A DNA stretch of 64,000 nucleotides from Archaeoglobaceae archaeon (GCA_027036775.1 JALWDS010000034.1:46549-110548); one strand, 5' to 3'; shown: positions 17,216 through 25,888, numbered from the stretch's first letter. Translations and numbers: made by a program. Notes: generated from the sequence alone by a model not told the origin.

Positions 17216-18574
17216 ATGGACATACCTCGCGTAACGATTGCCGGAGTTAAGAGCAAGGTCGGTAAGACTACAATAGCGATAGGTCTAATGAGGGCCTTGT
17301 TCAGGAGGGGATACGTAGTTCAACCTTATAAGGTTGGTCCAGATTTCATAGACCCCATCTTTCACTACTTCGCAACGAGGAGACATTCGAGGAACTTGGA
17401 CGACTTCATGCTTTCGAGATACGACATAATCGAATCCTTCGAGAGATCCTTTAGGGGTGCGGACATAGCTGTAATCGAGGGAAAGACGGGATTGTATGAC
17501 TCTCACAACGCCTTGGATGAGAAGGGTAGCACCGCAAGCGTTGCAAAGATTTTGAAGTCTCCAGTCGTTTTGGTTGCAGATGCGGAGAGGATAAACAGGA
17601 GTATCTCCGCAATGCTTCTGGGATACAAGCTCTTCGATAGAGAAGTTGACATAAGGGGTGTCATACTCAACAGAGTTGGCAATCCGAGGCACGCTTTCAA
17701 GGTTAAGAGATCCGTTGAAGTTCTTGCGAAGATGAGGGTCTTGGGTTTGATACCGAGGGAGAATATAGACATGCCTTACAGACATCTTGGATTGGTTCCC
17801 GCCCACGAGAGGGATGAGATAGAGGAGGTTATAGAAAACTTGGCCGATCTCGTAGAGCGTTACGTGGATGTCGATAAAATTGTGGAGATAGCCTACAGCG
17901 CTCCGAAGATGGAGGAGGTTCAATTTAATCCCGTTTTCTATGAAGAGAGGAGCGGTGTTAGGATAGGCGTCGTGAGGGATAAACCCTTCTGCTTCTACTA
18001 TCAGGACAACTTAGATGCTTTATCGTCAAAAGCGGAAGTTGTTGTAATAGACTCCCTAAAAGATAAAAGACTGCCAAAGGTGGATGCCCTCTACATAGGT
18101 GGCGGATTTCCTGAGGTTTTTGCTGAGGATTTGGAAAGAAACAAATCTTTTAGAAGGTCTGTTTACGAATTTTGCGATTCTGGAAAACCCGTTTACGCTG
18201 AATGCGGTGGTCTGATGTTCTTGGGTGATAGCATCTTGACGAGGGACGGAGAGTTCGATATGGTCGGTTTCTTACCAATTAAAACGAAGATGCACGAGAG
18301 GTTTAGGGCTTTGGGATACTGCATCTACAGAGCTGTTAAGAGAAATCCGATAAGTAGGGTGGGGGATACTATTGTTGGTCACGAGTTTCACTATTCGGAG
18401 GTTATACCCTTGGAGAAACTCGAGTTCGCATACAGGGTTAGGAGGGGAAGGGGAATTGACGGTAAGAGCGACGGGATAATTTTAAAAAATACATTGGCAA
18501 ACTACATCCACGTTCACGTTTTGAGCTATCCCAAAATGGTTGAAAAATTTGTAAAAAGTGCAAAGGGAAGTTAG
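17216..18574 (+). CDS. cbiA: Cobyrinate a,c-diamide synthase
   Basis: A 452-residue two-domain amidotransferase. The N-terminal P-loop domain has GVKSKVGKTTIAIGLMRAL and PYKVGPDFIDPIFH; the C-terminal class I glutaminase-like domain has LYIGGGFPEVFAEDLERN, the catalytic Cys in AECGGLMFLG, and GHEFHYSE. It amidates the a and c side chains of cobyrinic acid with ATP and glutamine in cobalamin synthesis. The paralogous CfbB acts in coenzyme F430 synthesis and cannot be fully excluded by sequence, but no methyl-coenzyme M reductase genes are seen. It converges on dsrC with a 4-base overlap. Confidence 0.9.
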   Translation: MDIPRVTIAGVKSKVGKTTIAIGLMRALFRRGYVVQPYKVGPDFIDPIFHYFATRRHSRNLDDFMLSRYDIIESFERSFRGADIAVIEGKTGLYDSHNALDEKGSTASVAKILKSPVVLVADAERINRSISAMLLGYKLFDREVDIRGVILNRVGNPRHAFKVKRSVEVLAKMRVLGLIPRENIDMPYRHLGLVPAHERDEIEEVIENLADLVERYVDVDKIVEIAYSAPKMEEVQFNPVFYEERSGVRIGVVRDKPFCFYYQDNLDALSSKAEVVVIDSLKDKRLPKVDALYIGGGFPEVFAEDLERNKSFRRSVYEFCDSGKPVYAECGGLMFLGDSILTRDGEFDMVGFLPIKTKMHERFRALGYCIYRAVKRNPISRVGDTIVGHEFHYSEVIPLEKLEFAYRVRRGRGIDGKSDGIILKNTLANYIHVHVLSYPKMVEKFVKSAKGS

Positions 18575-18915
18575 ACACAACCCGTTGGTTTTGGAAGACC
18601 GGCAATCCTACAAGCGTCCTTTGCGGGTCCCTGTGGGAAGAGCTTGTAGATGTACTTCAAGTCGCAGTCCGGCCTTACGTTCTGCTTGCACCACTTTACC
18701 AACATTCTGATTGGAGGAGCTACACCGTATTTGATGAAGTATTCCCTCAAGAACTTTATTATTTTCCAGTGCTCCTCTGTCAACTCTATGGGCTGGCCAA
18801 ATCTCGTGTCTTTTGCCAAAGCTTCTGCAACTTCCTCATCCCACTCCTCCCAGTCCTGTAAAAATCCGTCTTCATCGAGTCTCAGCTTCTTCCCCTTTAC
18901 CTCAATCTCTGGCAT
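18571..18915 (-). CDS. dsrC: DsrC sulfur-trafficking protein
   Basis: A 114-residue DsrC. Both functional C-terminal cysteines are present: Cys102 (AKDACRIAGLP) and the penultimate Cys113 (PTGCV), the pair that forms the trisulfide released by dissimilatory sulfite reductase. The RFGQPIELTEEHWKIIKFLREYF helix-turn-helix region and KLFPQGP are conserved. The DsrC trisulfide is the expected electron acceptor of the DsrMKJOP membrane complex encoded divergently next door. The start follows a strong GAGGTGGTGAT ribosome binding site. dsrAB are not in the window. Confidence 0.95.
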   Translation of the reverse strand: MPEIEVKGKKLRLDEDGFLQDWEEWDEEVAEALAKDTRFGQPIELTEEHWKIIKFLREYFIKYGVAPPIRMLVKWCKQNVRPDCDLKYIYKLFPQGPAKDACRIAGLPKPTGCV

Positions 18916-19127
18916 ATCACCACCTCTTTAATAAATTCAGTGCGACACATAAATAATTTACGGTTTTAGTTTAATATTTTTAGGTCTAAGTTAAGGAAAG
19001 CGGAACGTTTATCTCTCTAAAATACCTCTCTGAAAATTTCTGTTGATAAAAATCAAAAAGTTAATAAATTCTAGGATTCCATACCAAAAAGGTTGAAGCC
19101 TTTAACGTTTTGAGGGGTGATAACAGC
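18916..19127. other. Divergent regulatory gap between dsrC and dsrO
   Basis: About 210 AT-rich bases that hold the promoters of dsrC (minus) and the dsrOPMKJ operon (plus). TATA-like runs occur near 18950-18958 for dsrC and among several A/T stretches at 19045-19075 for dsrO, but none stands out. A clear ribosome binding site, GAGGGGTGA at 19112-19120, precedes ATG 19128. No small gene is visible. Confidence 0.5.
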
Positions 19128-19874
19128 ATGATATCAAGGCGAAGGTTCCTACTGTTAACGATGGCTGGAGCCACAGCGATTGCAACCGGTAAGGCGTTTG
19201 AATTTAAAGATGAAGATGGCGAATTGTCGAAATACGAATGGGGTATGGTCATCGACGTCGACAAGTGCACGGAATGCGTAAAGTCGAGAGGAGGTTTCGG
19301 TGCAAGGCCTCCATGCATCGAAGAGTGTAGCAAGGCCAACAACGTCCCGCCAGACGACAAATACTACTACGACCTCATAAGGATATACGAGGTTAGGGAG
19401 AGGGAAGATGCGGAACCTCTGTATTTCCCAGTGATGTGCCAGGAGTGCGAACACCCAGGTTGCGTTCAAGTTTGCTTGACCAAGGCGAGTTACAAGAGGA
19501 AGGATGGAATAGTCGTCGTCGATCTTCACAGATGTATAGGATGCAGATACTGCATGATAGCATGTCCTTACAACGCAAGGAGGTTCCTATTCGAAGATCC
19601 AAAGGAAAAACTCAAGGTCGTAAATCCTGAGGCACCGGTTAGAAAACACGGCGTGGTTATGAAGTGCGAGTTCTGCGTTTGGAAGATCGACAGGGAGAGG
19701 GAGGAGGGAAAGGAGCCTAAACCAGTTTGCGTCGAAGCTTGTCCCTACAACGCTCTGACATTCGGCAACTTGAAGGATCCGAACAGCGAGGTTTCAAAGA
19801 TTTTGAGAACTTCCAAGGTCATAACCCTCAGAGCGAACTTGGGAACGAATCCGAAAGTTAAATACAAGTTGTGA
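19128..19874 (+). CDS. dsrO: DsrO/HmeA: exported iron-sulfur subunit
   Basis: About 248 residues from ATG 19128, chosen for the ribosome binding site GAGGGGTGA 7 bases upstream; the upstream TTG has none. The N-terminus MISRRRFLLLTMAGATAIATG is a twin-arginine signal, so the folded protein is exported. It then carries ferredoxin-like cysteine groups including CQECEHPGCVQVC, CIGCRYCMIACPYNARR and CEFCVWKI with CVEACPYNAL, for about four [4Fe-4S] clusters. DsrO connects the periplasmic cytochrome DsrJ with the quinone-reactive subunit DsrP. It is the first gene of the five-gene operon, the order known for the Archaeoglobus Hme complex. Confidence 0.92.
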   Translation: MISRRRFLLLTMAGATAIATGKAFEFKDEDGELSKYEWGMVIDVDKCTECVKSRGGFGARPPCIEECSKANNVPPDDKYYYDLIRIYEVREREDAEPLYFPVMCQECEHPGCVQVCLTKASYKRKDGIVVVDLHRCIGCRYCMIACPYNARRFLFEDPKEKLKVVNPEAPVRKHGVVMKCEFCVWKIDREREEGKEPKPVCVEACPYNALTFGNLKDPNSEVSKILRTSKVITLRANLGTNPKVKYKL

Positions 19875-19885
19875 GGTGATACGTT

Positions 19886-21088
19886 ATGGGTGTTGAAGTG
19901 CCTAAGATCGATTTTACCAAGATAGAAGGTAGGTCGAAGGGTTACTACGTGATCTGTCTGATATGGTTAATAATATGTGTCATAGGAGCTTACGCCTACT
20001 ACCTGATATGGATTCACGGTGATCAGCTTACGGGATTGAACAATCAGGTTCCTTGGGGTTTTGGAATTGCAGCGGTCTGTTACTTCATAGGTGCGAGTGC
20101 GGGTTCGCTGATAGTTTCGGCCTTGTCTGGTGTCTTTGAGAAGGAGGAGTTCAAGATATTCTCAAGGAGTGCAGCGTTCTTCGCAGCTGCGATGATTGTC
20201 GCAGCGATGGGTGCGATATTTACGGACATAGGAAATCCCGAAAACAGCCTCAACTTCCTCATGCACTTCAATCCCACCTCGATCTTCTCTTGGAACGCAT
20301 TCCTATACTCAAGCTACTTCGTCGTCTGTGTAGTTTACCTCTTGGCACAGTTTGAAGAGAAGAAGTTCCTAACGAGGTGCATAGCGGTATTCGCTGTTGC
20401 TTGGGCGGTTCTGGTTCACAGCGGAACCGGAGGTATCATAGGTTTCATATACTCGAACGACTTCTACCACTCACCCCTGACAGTCCCTCTATTCATAATA
20501 TCTGCTATTGCGAGCGGTCTGGGATTGCTCATTCCAACATACATACTCACATTCAAGTGGACGAAGAGGGAATACGACCTCGACCTCTTCTGGACACTGA
20601 CCAAGATAATGGGTGCTATGGTCATAATTCTGCTATACTGCTTCATCGTTGAAGGGTTTGAGAAGGGCTACATGCCCTCAAGCCATGAGGCGTTCTTGAG
20701 GATGATCACAAGTCCAGAAACTCCAGTTCCATACGTTTACTGGTTCGGTCAGATTGGCTTGATGCTCTTGGCACTTGCGATAATGCTGAGCCCATACAGG
20801 AAGACGGAGAAGGGTATATTCGTCGCATCTCTGCTCGTAGCGATAGCTGTGTTCTGCGAGAGATACACGCTAGTAGTTCCCGGGTTGTCGTATCCATACG
20901 AGATATTCCCCGGATACGAGGTCGTTAAGCCCTTCCACATAGTTCCATACTTCCCGACTTGGGAGGAGTGGGCCATAGTTCTTGGACTGCTTGCGGGAGT
21001 TTACTTGGCATACTGTATCGGAATTAAGATTTTCGCCATACTTCCAGAAAAGGCCGTAAAGGTTGAGGAGGTGAGTAAGAATGAGTGA
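19886..21088 (+). CDS. dsrP: DsrP/HmeB: NrfD-type integral membrane subunit
   Basis: A 400-residue polytopic protein with about ten hydrophobic helices (for example YYVICLIWLIICVIGAYAYYLIW and VPLFIISAIASGLGLLIPTYILTF), the NrfD/PsrC family. Such subunits bind menaquinone without haem and exchange electrons with an attached iron-sulfur subunit, here DsrO. The ATG follows GAGGTGAT, 11 bases after dsrO. Its 3' end overlaps dsrM by 8 bases. Confidence 0.92.
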   Translation: MGVEVPKIDFTKIEGRSKGYYVICLIWLIICVIGAYAYYLIWIHGDQLTGLNNQVPWGFGIAAVCYFIGASAGSLIVSALSGVFEKEEFKIFSRSAAFFAAAMIVAAMGAIFTDIGNPENSLNFLMHFNPTSIFSWNAFLYSSYFVVCVVYLLAQFEEKKFLTRCIAVFAVAWAVLVHSGTGGIIGFIYSNDFYHSPLTVPLFIISAIASGLGLLIPTYILTFKWTKREYDLDLFWTLTKIMGAMVIILLYCFIVEGFEKGYMPSSHEAFLRMITSPETPVPYVYWFGQIGLMLLALAIMLSPYRKTEKGIFVASLLVAIAVFCERYTLVVPGLSYPYEIFPGYEVVKPFHIVPYFPTWEEWAIVLGLLAGVYLAYCIGIKIFAILPEKAVKVEEVSKNE

Positions 21089-22091
21089 TGCCCTGTATGT
21101 TTTTTACATCCTACCTTACGTGGCCTTTGCTATATTCGTCGTGGGGACGATATACAGGGTTATCAACTGGGCGAGGAGTGCGGTTCCCCTAAAGATACCC
21201 ACCACCGCTGGACAACAGCCGACCTTCAAGTTCATAAAGAGGACTTGGCTTGACAAGATAGACTCGCCATCGAACAAGTGGTGGGCCTTTGTAAGGATGC
21301 TATTCGAAGTCTTCCTCTTTAGGAGCCTGTTCAGAAATACGAGGTATTACATCGAGAAGGGTGGTAAAAACGTAGATGCAAGATGGCTCTGGCTTTTCGC
21401 AGTTCTCTTCCACTACTCCCTTCTGATAATAGTGCTCAGGCATCTGAGGTTCTTCACAAATCCAGTTCCGAACTTCGTTAAAACGATAGAATACTTGGAC
21501 GGCGTGCTTGGTGTTGCAATAGTTCCACCCCTCCTGATGACGGGTGTTATAGCCTTGATAGCCCTCGCATTCCTCTGGGGAAGAAGGATCCTTCTGGCAA
21601 AGGAGAGGTGCATATCGCTACCGTCCGACCACCTGATACTGTTTTTCATGGCGGTCATACTCGTGAGCGGGCTTCTGATGAGATACATCGTCAAGATAGA
21701 CCTGACCTACGTTAAGATGTTCGCTTTGAGCATAGTCAAATTCACTCCACCGAGTCCAGAGGTTCTGGCAAACCTTCACCCCCTGTTCCTCGTTCACTTC
21801 ACCTTCGTCTGCATAACCATCGCATACATCCCATTCAGCAAAGTGATGCACTTCGCCGGAATATGGTTCAGTCCGACGAGAAACATGCCAAACGACAACA
21901 GGATGAGGAGGCACGTTAATCCGTGGGATCCGAATCCAGAGGTTCCAATACTTGCGAGAGAGGGTATCACCGTAGCTGGAGTGACCTACAAGAGCAAGAA
22001 GCTCGATTGGGAAACCTACTACGAGATGTATAAGGATCAGCTCGACGAAATTGCTGAGAAGAATTACACGCTTAAAGCTGAGGAGTTTTGA
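21081..22091 (+). CDS. dsrM: DsrM/HmeC: cytochrome b-type membrane subunit
   Basis: A 336-residue membrane protein with about five to six hydrophobic segments and NarI/HdrE similarity. Histidines in LLFAVLFHYSLLIIVLRHLRF and in HPLFLVHFTFVCITIAYIPFSKVMHFAG are candidate ligands for two b-type haems. With DsrK it forms the menaquinol-oxidising module that passes electrons to a cytoplasmic disulfide/trisulfide site, by analogy with HdrDE. A short N-terminal segment precedes the first helix. It begins inside the dsrP 3' end and is followed 10 bases later by dsrK. Confidence 0.92.
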   Translation: MSDALYVFYILPYVAFAIFVVGTIYRVINWARSAVPLKIPTTAGQQPTFKFIKRTWLDKIDSPSNKWWAFVRMLFEVFLFRSLFRNTRYYIEKGGKNVDARWLWLFAVLFHYSLLIIVLRHLRFFTNPVPNFVKTIEYLDGVLGVAIVPPLLMTGVIALIALAFLWGRRILLAKERCISLPSDHLILFFMAVILVSGLLMRYIVKIDLTYVKMFALSIVKFTPPSPEVLANLHPLFLVHFTFVCITIAYIPFSKVMHFAGIWFSPTRNMPNDNRMRRHVNPWDPNPEVPILAREGITVAGVTYKSKKLDWETYYEMYKDQLDEIAEKNYTLKAEEF

Positions 22092-22101
22092 GGTGGTGTG
22101 A

Positions 22102-23775
22102 ATGAGTGAGGTTCCCGAGGAGCTTAAAATCAAGCAGAAGTTTCCGAACTGGTATGACTGGATAGAACCCATAAAGCAGGAAGATATAAAACCCGGATTT
22201 GCGAGTTACATAGCCCTACCAAAGCAGGTGAACTCCGAATTCTTCAAAATGCCCTTCGGAGATGTTGAGAGAGATGTGTTCAGCGAGGATTGGAAGCTAC
22301 CGGAAAACTGGAAGGAAATACTGCTCGACGCATTTAAGGAGACTCTGGAGAAGAACAGAGCATTCAAGGTTTTCATGGACATATGCGTTAGGTGCGGTGC
22401 GTGCGCGGACAAATGCCACTACTACATAGGAACTGGAGATCCAAAGAACATGCCTGTCATGAGGGCTGAAACGATAAGAACAGTTTACAGATACTACTTC
22501 ACGAAGGCTGGAAGGATATTCGGTAAGTGGGCTGGAGCAAGGCCTTTGGACGAGAACGTGATTAAGGAGTGGTATTACTACCTTTTCCAGTGTTCACTAT
22601 GCAGGAGGTGTTCACTCTTCTGTCCATACGGTATAGATACCGCTGAGGTCGCATGGTGGGGAAGGAGGATGCTAAGTAGAATAGGTCTCAATCAGAGGTT
22701 CATGTGCATATCCATCGAAGCTTCATCGAGAACCGGAAACCACCTCGGTCTGTATGCGGGAGGTATGGCGGGATCGATAGAGCAGGGTCTGTCCGAACTC
22801 AAGGACATAACTGGATTCGAGCTTCACACGTATATAAACAAACCAGGTGCGGATGTCCTCTTCGTGGCTCCCTCAGCGGACTACTTCGCAACTCCACACT
22901 GGTATGTGATGCTCGGATACCTACTCCTATTCAACGAGCTTGAGGAGAGATACGGTATAACGGTAACCTGGTCAACCTACGCAAGTGAAGGTGGAAACTT
23001 CGGAACTTTCCACAGCTACGAAGCAGCACAGCTCTTGAACTCCAAGATATACAAGGAGGCTGAAAGGTTGGGAGTCAAGTTCATAATCGGTGGAGAATGC
23101 GGACACATGTGGAGGGACAAACATCAGTTCATAAACACGATGAACAACCTACCAAAGAATCCAGAGTGGAAGAAGTTCTGGGACGATCCGGATTTGGGAC
23201 AGTTGAGCGATAAGCTCAAGGGCATAAACTTGGGAGAGTTCATATCCGGAGAACACGGATGGATTCACGTTCTCGAATTGGTTGCAGCCTTGATAAGGCA
23301 CAAGAAGATAGACATAGACCCGAGCAGAAACGACCATTGGGTGGCAACTTATCACGATCCCTGCAACGTTGCGAGGGGTATGGGAATGCTTGAAGAGCCA
23401 AGATACGTTTTGAGAAACGTCATGAACAAGTTCTACGACATGCCAGAGCACTGCATAAGAGAAAAGACTTATTGCTGTGGTGCTGGAGGAGGAATACTGG
23501 CTGAAGAACTCATGGAACTCAGAATGAGGGGTGTTATGCCGAGGATGATGGCTTTGAGATACGTGGTCAAGAAGTTCGGGGTCAACATAATGCTGACACC
23601 GTGTGCGATAGATAAAGCACAGTTCCCAGTAGCGGTAGAGTATTGGAAGATACCTGTGGAGATTGGAGGGCCCATGGAGATGGTAGGTAACGCCTTAGTC
23701 CTTACCTCCTTTGGTGAGAAGCCCGAGGATAGGAAATACGATTTGAGGGGAACACCCATAAGGGGTGAGGAGTGA
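22102..23775 (+). CDS. dsrK: DsrK/HmeD: HdrD-like catalytic subunit
   Basis: A 557-residue cytoplasmic iron-sulfur protein. Two [4Fe-4S] motifs lie at about residues 93-105 (CVRCGACADKC) and 160-172 (CSLCRRCSLFCP). CCG-type cysteine segments follow, one with HDPCNVARGMG and one with TYCCGAGGG, which in HdrB/HdrD bind the noncubane cluster that cleaves disulfides. It is the expected site of DsrC trisulfide reduction. The start has a GAGGTGGTG ribosome binding site. A single base separates it from dsrJ. Confidence 0.94.
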   Translation: MSEVPEELKIKQKFPNWYDWIEPIKQEDIKPGFASYIALPKQVNSEFFKMPFGDVERDVFSEDWKLPENWKEILLDAFKETLEKNRAFKVFMDICVRCGACADKCHYYIGTGDPKNMPVMRAETIRTVYRYYFTKAGRIFGKWAGARPLDENVIKEWYYYLFQCSLCRRCSLFCPYGIDTAEVAWWGRRMLSRIGLNQRFMCISIEASSRTGNHLGLYAGGMAGSIEQGLSELKDITGFELHTYINKPGADVLFVAPSADYFATPHWYVMLGYLLLFNELEERYGITVTWSTYASEGGNFGTFHSYEAAQLLNSKIYKEAERLGVKFIIGGECGHMWRDKHQFINTMNNLPKNPEWKKFWDDPDLGQLSDKLKGINLGEFISGEHGWIHVLELVAALIRHKKIDIDPSRNDHWVATYHDPCNVARGMGMLEEPRYVLRNVMNKFYDMPEHCIREKTYCCGAGGGILAEELMELRMRGVMPRMMALRYVVKKFGVNIMLTPCAIDKAQFPVAVEYWKIPVEIGGPMEMVGNALVLTSFGEKPEDRKYDLRGTPIRGEE

Positions 23776-23776
23776 T

Positions 23777-24169
23777 ATGTATCATAAGGGATACGTCGCT
23801 TTGGGAATAGTCCTATTTTTGGCACTACTGGCGATGCCCTACTGGGTTACAGCGGGGAAGATAAAGTATGAAGAGATCGAAAAGGAGCTCGCTCCAGCCA
23901 AGGGCAAGTGCGTTTACGATGAGGAGTGGATGGCCAAGTATCACATGGAACTTTTAAAGGACTGGAGGGAGCTGGCGGTTAGGCACGGTGTGAGGCATTA
24001 CCACACAGAAAACGGGGACTTCAACGTCAGCTTGACGGAATGCTGGAAGTGCCATGATTACAACAACTTCTGTGCGAAGTGCCACAACTTCATGGACGTG
24101 GAGCCGGTTTGCTGGGAGTGTCACTACAACCCGTCCATGAACTACTCAACGGTCAACTACATCAAGTAA
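23777..24169 (+). CDS. dsrJ: DsrJ/HmeE: triheme cytochrome c
   Basis: 130 residues from ATG 23777, with GGGGTGAGGAG directly upstream inside the dsrK 3' end; a longer GTG form adds four residues. Residues 5-25 are a hydrophobic signal anchor. Three CxxCH haem-binding motifs follow: Cys89-His93, Cys99-His103 and Cys112-His116, with an additional Cys45 that may act as a haem ligand, as seen in DsrJ. It faces the outside and takes part in electron transfer with DsrO. The 3' end overlaps the convergent Thg1 gene by 24 bases. Confidence 0.93.
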   Translation: MYHKGYVALGIVLFLALLAMPYWVTAGKIKYEEIEKELAPAKGKCVYDEEWMAKYHMELLKDWRELAVRHGVRHYHTENGDFNVSLTECWKCHDYNNFCAKCHNFMDVEPVCWECHYNPSMNYSTVNYIK

Positions 24170-24892
24170 CACCTTTTCCAACAATTTTTTACCCTCCTCG
24201 CTGTCGAAGAGTGGTAAGTTCCAATTCTCTACAATCCTCCTTCTTTTGTATCTAACGATTTTACCTTCAAACTCCCTTTCAAGCTCGACCTCGCTCCAGT
24301 ATATCATTATTCCCCTCCTCTGCCAAGAAGGAGTTTTCGATAGATTTATCCCCCTCTTAAACAGAATGTCGTGTATTTCCTTGCTCTTTCTTCCCTTTAA
24401 AAACTCCTGAGTTTTTCTTCTATCCCCTATCTCCTTCAAAAGCGTGTAAAACGCGTAGCTGTTCACGTGGTTTCTCCAACACTCATCTTGCCTAAACTTG
24501 AGGTAGTCCACCACCTCTGCGGTGTCTCTGACGTAGATTATTCTCGAATCGAAACTTACTGGAAATCCAATTTTGAGGGATAGACGCGAGGAGAATTCTG
24601 AAGGAATTATCGAATCTATCTTCTCAACCCTGCAACCGAAGATATCTCTGAAGAGAAAGCTGACCTCATCGCTGAAGGTGTAGGCAAATGCCGGATTGAA
24701 CTCCCTCAAAATCTCCTTGCAGGTTTCCACCATAGCCTTGGCGAACCTCAAATCGTAAGGCTTTTCGAAGTCCTTTAAAACGTTCGTGAAGTTTCTACCG
24801 TCTATCCTAAGTATGAACAACTCCGGTGAAAGCAGTTTGGAGTATATCTCTCTCCTCTTCCAGTCAATCCTCTTCCCTGACCTTGAAGACAT
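24146..24892 (-). CDS. tRNA-His guanylyltransferase family (Thg1-like)
   Basis: About 248 residues from ATG 24892; a TTG 9 bases upstream is possible. Thg1 motifs are clear: FILRIDGRNFTNVLKDFEKPYDLRF with the first metal-binding Asp, TFSDEVSFLF with the second, and RQDECWRNHVNSYAFY. These enzymes add nucleotides in the 3'-5' direction, either the G-1 of tRNA-His or repair of truncated tRNA 5' ends (Thg1-like proteins). Which of the two applies cannot be told from sequence alone. It overlaps the PRC-barrel gene by 29 bases and dsrJ by 24. Confidence 0.92.
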   Translation of the reverse strand: MSSRSGKRIDWKRREIYSKLLSPELFILRIDGRNFTNVLKDFEKPYDLRFAKAMVETCKEILREFNPAFAYTFSDEVSFLFRDIFGCRVEKIDSIIPSEFSSRLSLKIGFPVSFDSRIIYVRDTAEVVDYLKFRQDECWRNHVNSYAFYTLLKEIGDRRKTQEFLKGRKSKEIHDILFKRGINLSKTPSWQRRGIMIYWSEVELEREFEGKIVRYKRRRIVENWNLPLFDSEEGKKLLEKVLLDVVDR

Positions 24893-25112
24893 CCTTAACA
24901 ATCACTATGTCTCCGACAGCTTTAACGAGCCTGTAGGGAATCAAAACACCCTTAGCCTTTGAGTTTATCAGTGTCCTGTTGAAATCGGAAATCGCCAAAC
25001 TTTTGATCTGCCTGTTTTCAACGTCTATAACCAAATCCCTGACTACTCCAACGTATCTACCTTCGTCGGTGTAAACTTTGAGTCCCAACAGCGTGGATAT
25101 CTCACCTATCAT
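24864..25112 (-). CDS. PRC-barrel domain protein
   Basis: An 82-residue single PRC-barrel, with the pattern LGLKVYTDEGRYVGVVRDLVIDVENRQIKSLAISD and VLIPYRLVKAVGDIVIVKD. Stand-alone archaeal PRC-barrels are common; in haloarchaea and others some take part in cell division and RNA processing. ATG 25112 is preferred over the TTG one codon earlier because TTATATTA at 25135-25142 is centred 26.5 bases upstream. It overlaps the Thg1 gene. Confidence 0.85.
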   Translation of the reverse strand: MIGEISTLLGLKVYTDEGRYVGVVRDLVIDVENRQIKSLAISDFNRTLINSKAKGVLIPYRLVKAVGDIVIVKDVFKVREED

Positions 25113-25134
25113 CAAGCTACGCTTGTTCCCGCGA

Positions 25135-25142
25135 TTATATTA
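25135..25142 (-). promoter_or_regulatory. TATA box of the PRC-barrel gene
   Basis: TTATATTA read on plus, TAATATAA on minus, centred 26.5 bases before the ATG at 25112; this fits a leaderless minus-strand transcript. Confidence 0.5.
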
Positions 25143-25192
25143 GTTTAACTGTTAACAGCGATAACTTAAAATACCCTTACGAAATTTCGCTT

Positions 25193-25237
25193 TAGTCCCG
25201 TAGGAGGCGTGAGGCCGTTGGGACTACGGGGGGTGAT
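25193..25237 (+). promoter_or_regulatory. Structured 5' leader of the L1-P0-P1 mRNA, putative L1 autoregulatory site
   Basis: Two 7-bp stems overlap each other and cannot form together. TAGTCCC (25193-25199) pairs with GGGACTA (25220-25226), and CCCGTAG (25197-25203) pairs with CTACGGG (25224-25230). The loop holds GGCGTGAGGCC. The second stem ends at the ribosome binding site GGGGTGAT (25230-25237), 4 bases from ATG 25241. Ribosomal protein L1 is known to repress its own mRNA in archaea and bacteria by binding a mimic of its 23S rRNA site, and GTAGGAGGCGTGAGG resembles the rRNA sequence. The switch itself is inferred. Confidence 0.6.
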
Positions 25238-25240
25238 CGA

Positions 25241-25888
25241 ATGATAGTGAGTAAGGAACAGCTTGAAGATGCTATAAGTAAGGCCATAGAGATGGCGAAA
25301 CCTAGGAGGTTCGTCGAAACTGTGGAAATGGCTGTAAACTTGAGAAACGTTGACATGAGAAAGCCAGAAAACAGAATAGACGCTGTAGTGACTCTACCTC
25401 ACGGTTTGGGGAAACCGAGAAAGGTGGGGGCGTTTGCGAGGGGTGAGATGGCCTTAAAGGCTAAAGAGGCTGGAGCGGACGTGGTTCTATCGCCCGAAGA
25501 TATAGACGAACTTGCCAAAAACAAGAGGGAAGCTAAGAAGCTTGCCAAGAGAATAGACTTCTTCATAGCGGAAGCCCCTCTAATGCCCGAAATAGGTAGG
25601 AAGTTGGGTCCGATATTGGGGCCGAGGGGTAAGATGCCTCAACCCGTCCCACCCTTAGCGGATCCGAAACCGATAATAGAAAAGTTGAGGAAGTCCGTAA
25701 AGATAAGGACGAGAGACAAACCCGTATTTCACGCACCGATAGGGAAGAGGGACATGGAAGTCGAGAAGCTTGCCGAGAATGCTCTGGAAATACTTAAGGT
25801 AGTTGAGAGTAAGTATGATAATCCGTCGTTGGTAGTTAAGTCGATATACGTTAAGACCACGATGGGGCCAGCGGTGAGGGTGATCTGA
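25241..25888 (+). CDS. rpl1: 50S ribosomal protein L1
   Basis: A 215-residue archaeal L1 (uL1), the protein of the mobile stalk at the ribosomal E site. Typical segments are FVETVEMAVNLRNVDMRKPENRIDAVVTLPHG, LMPEIGRKLGPILGPRGKMPQPVP and the C-terminal VKSIYVKTTMGPAVRV. L1 also represses its own mRNA in characterised archaea; the leader here has a matching structure. It heads the L1-P0-P1 operon. The L11 gene often found before L1 in archaea is not here, and the upstream gene is on the other strand. Confidence 0.97.
   Translation: MIVSKEQLEDAISKAIEMAKPRRFVETVEMAVNLRNVDMRKPENRIDAVVTLPHGLGKPRKVGAFARGEMALKAKEAGADVVLSPEDIDELAKNKREAKKLAKRIDFFIAEAPLMPEIGRKLGPILGPRGKMPQPVPPLADPKPIIEKLRKSVKIRTRDKPVFHAPIGKRDMEVEKLAENALEILKVVESKYDNPSLVVKSIYVKTTMGPAVRVI

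Noticed and set aside
17216..18574. CfbB (coenzyme F430 synthesis) instead of CbiA
   Set aside because: Close paralogue, but no methyl-coenzyme M reductase or other cfb genes are in the window; cobalamin synthesis is the simpler reading.
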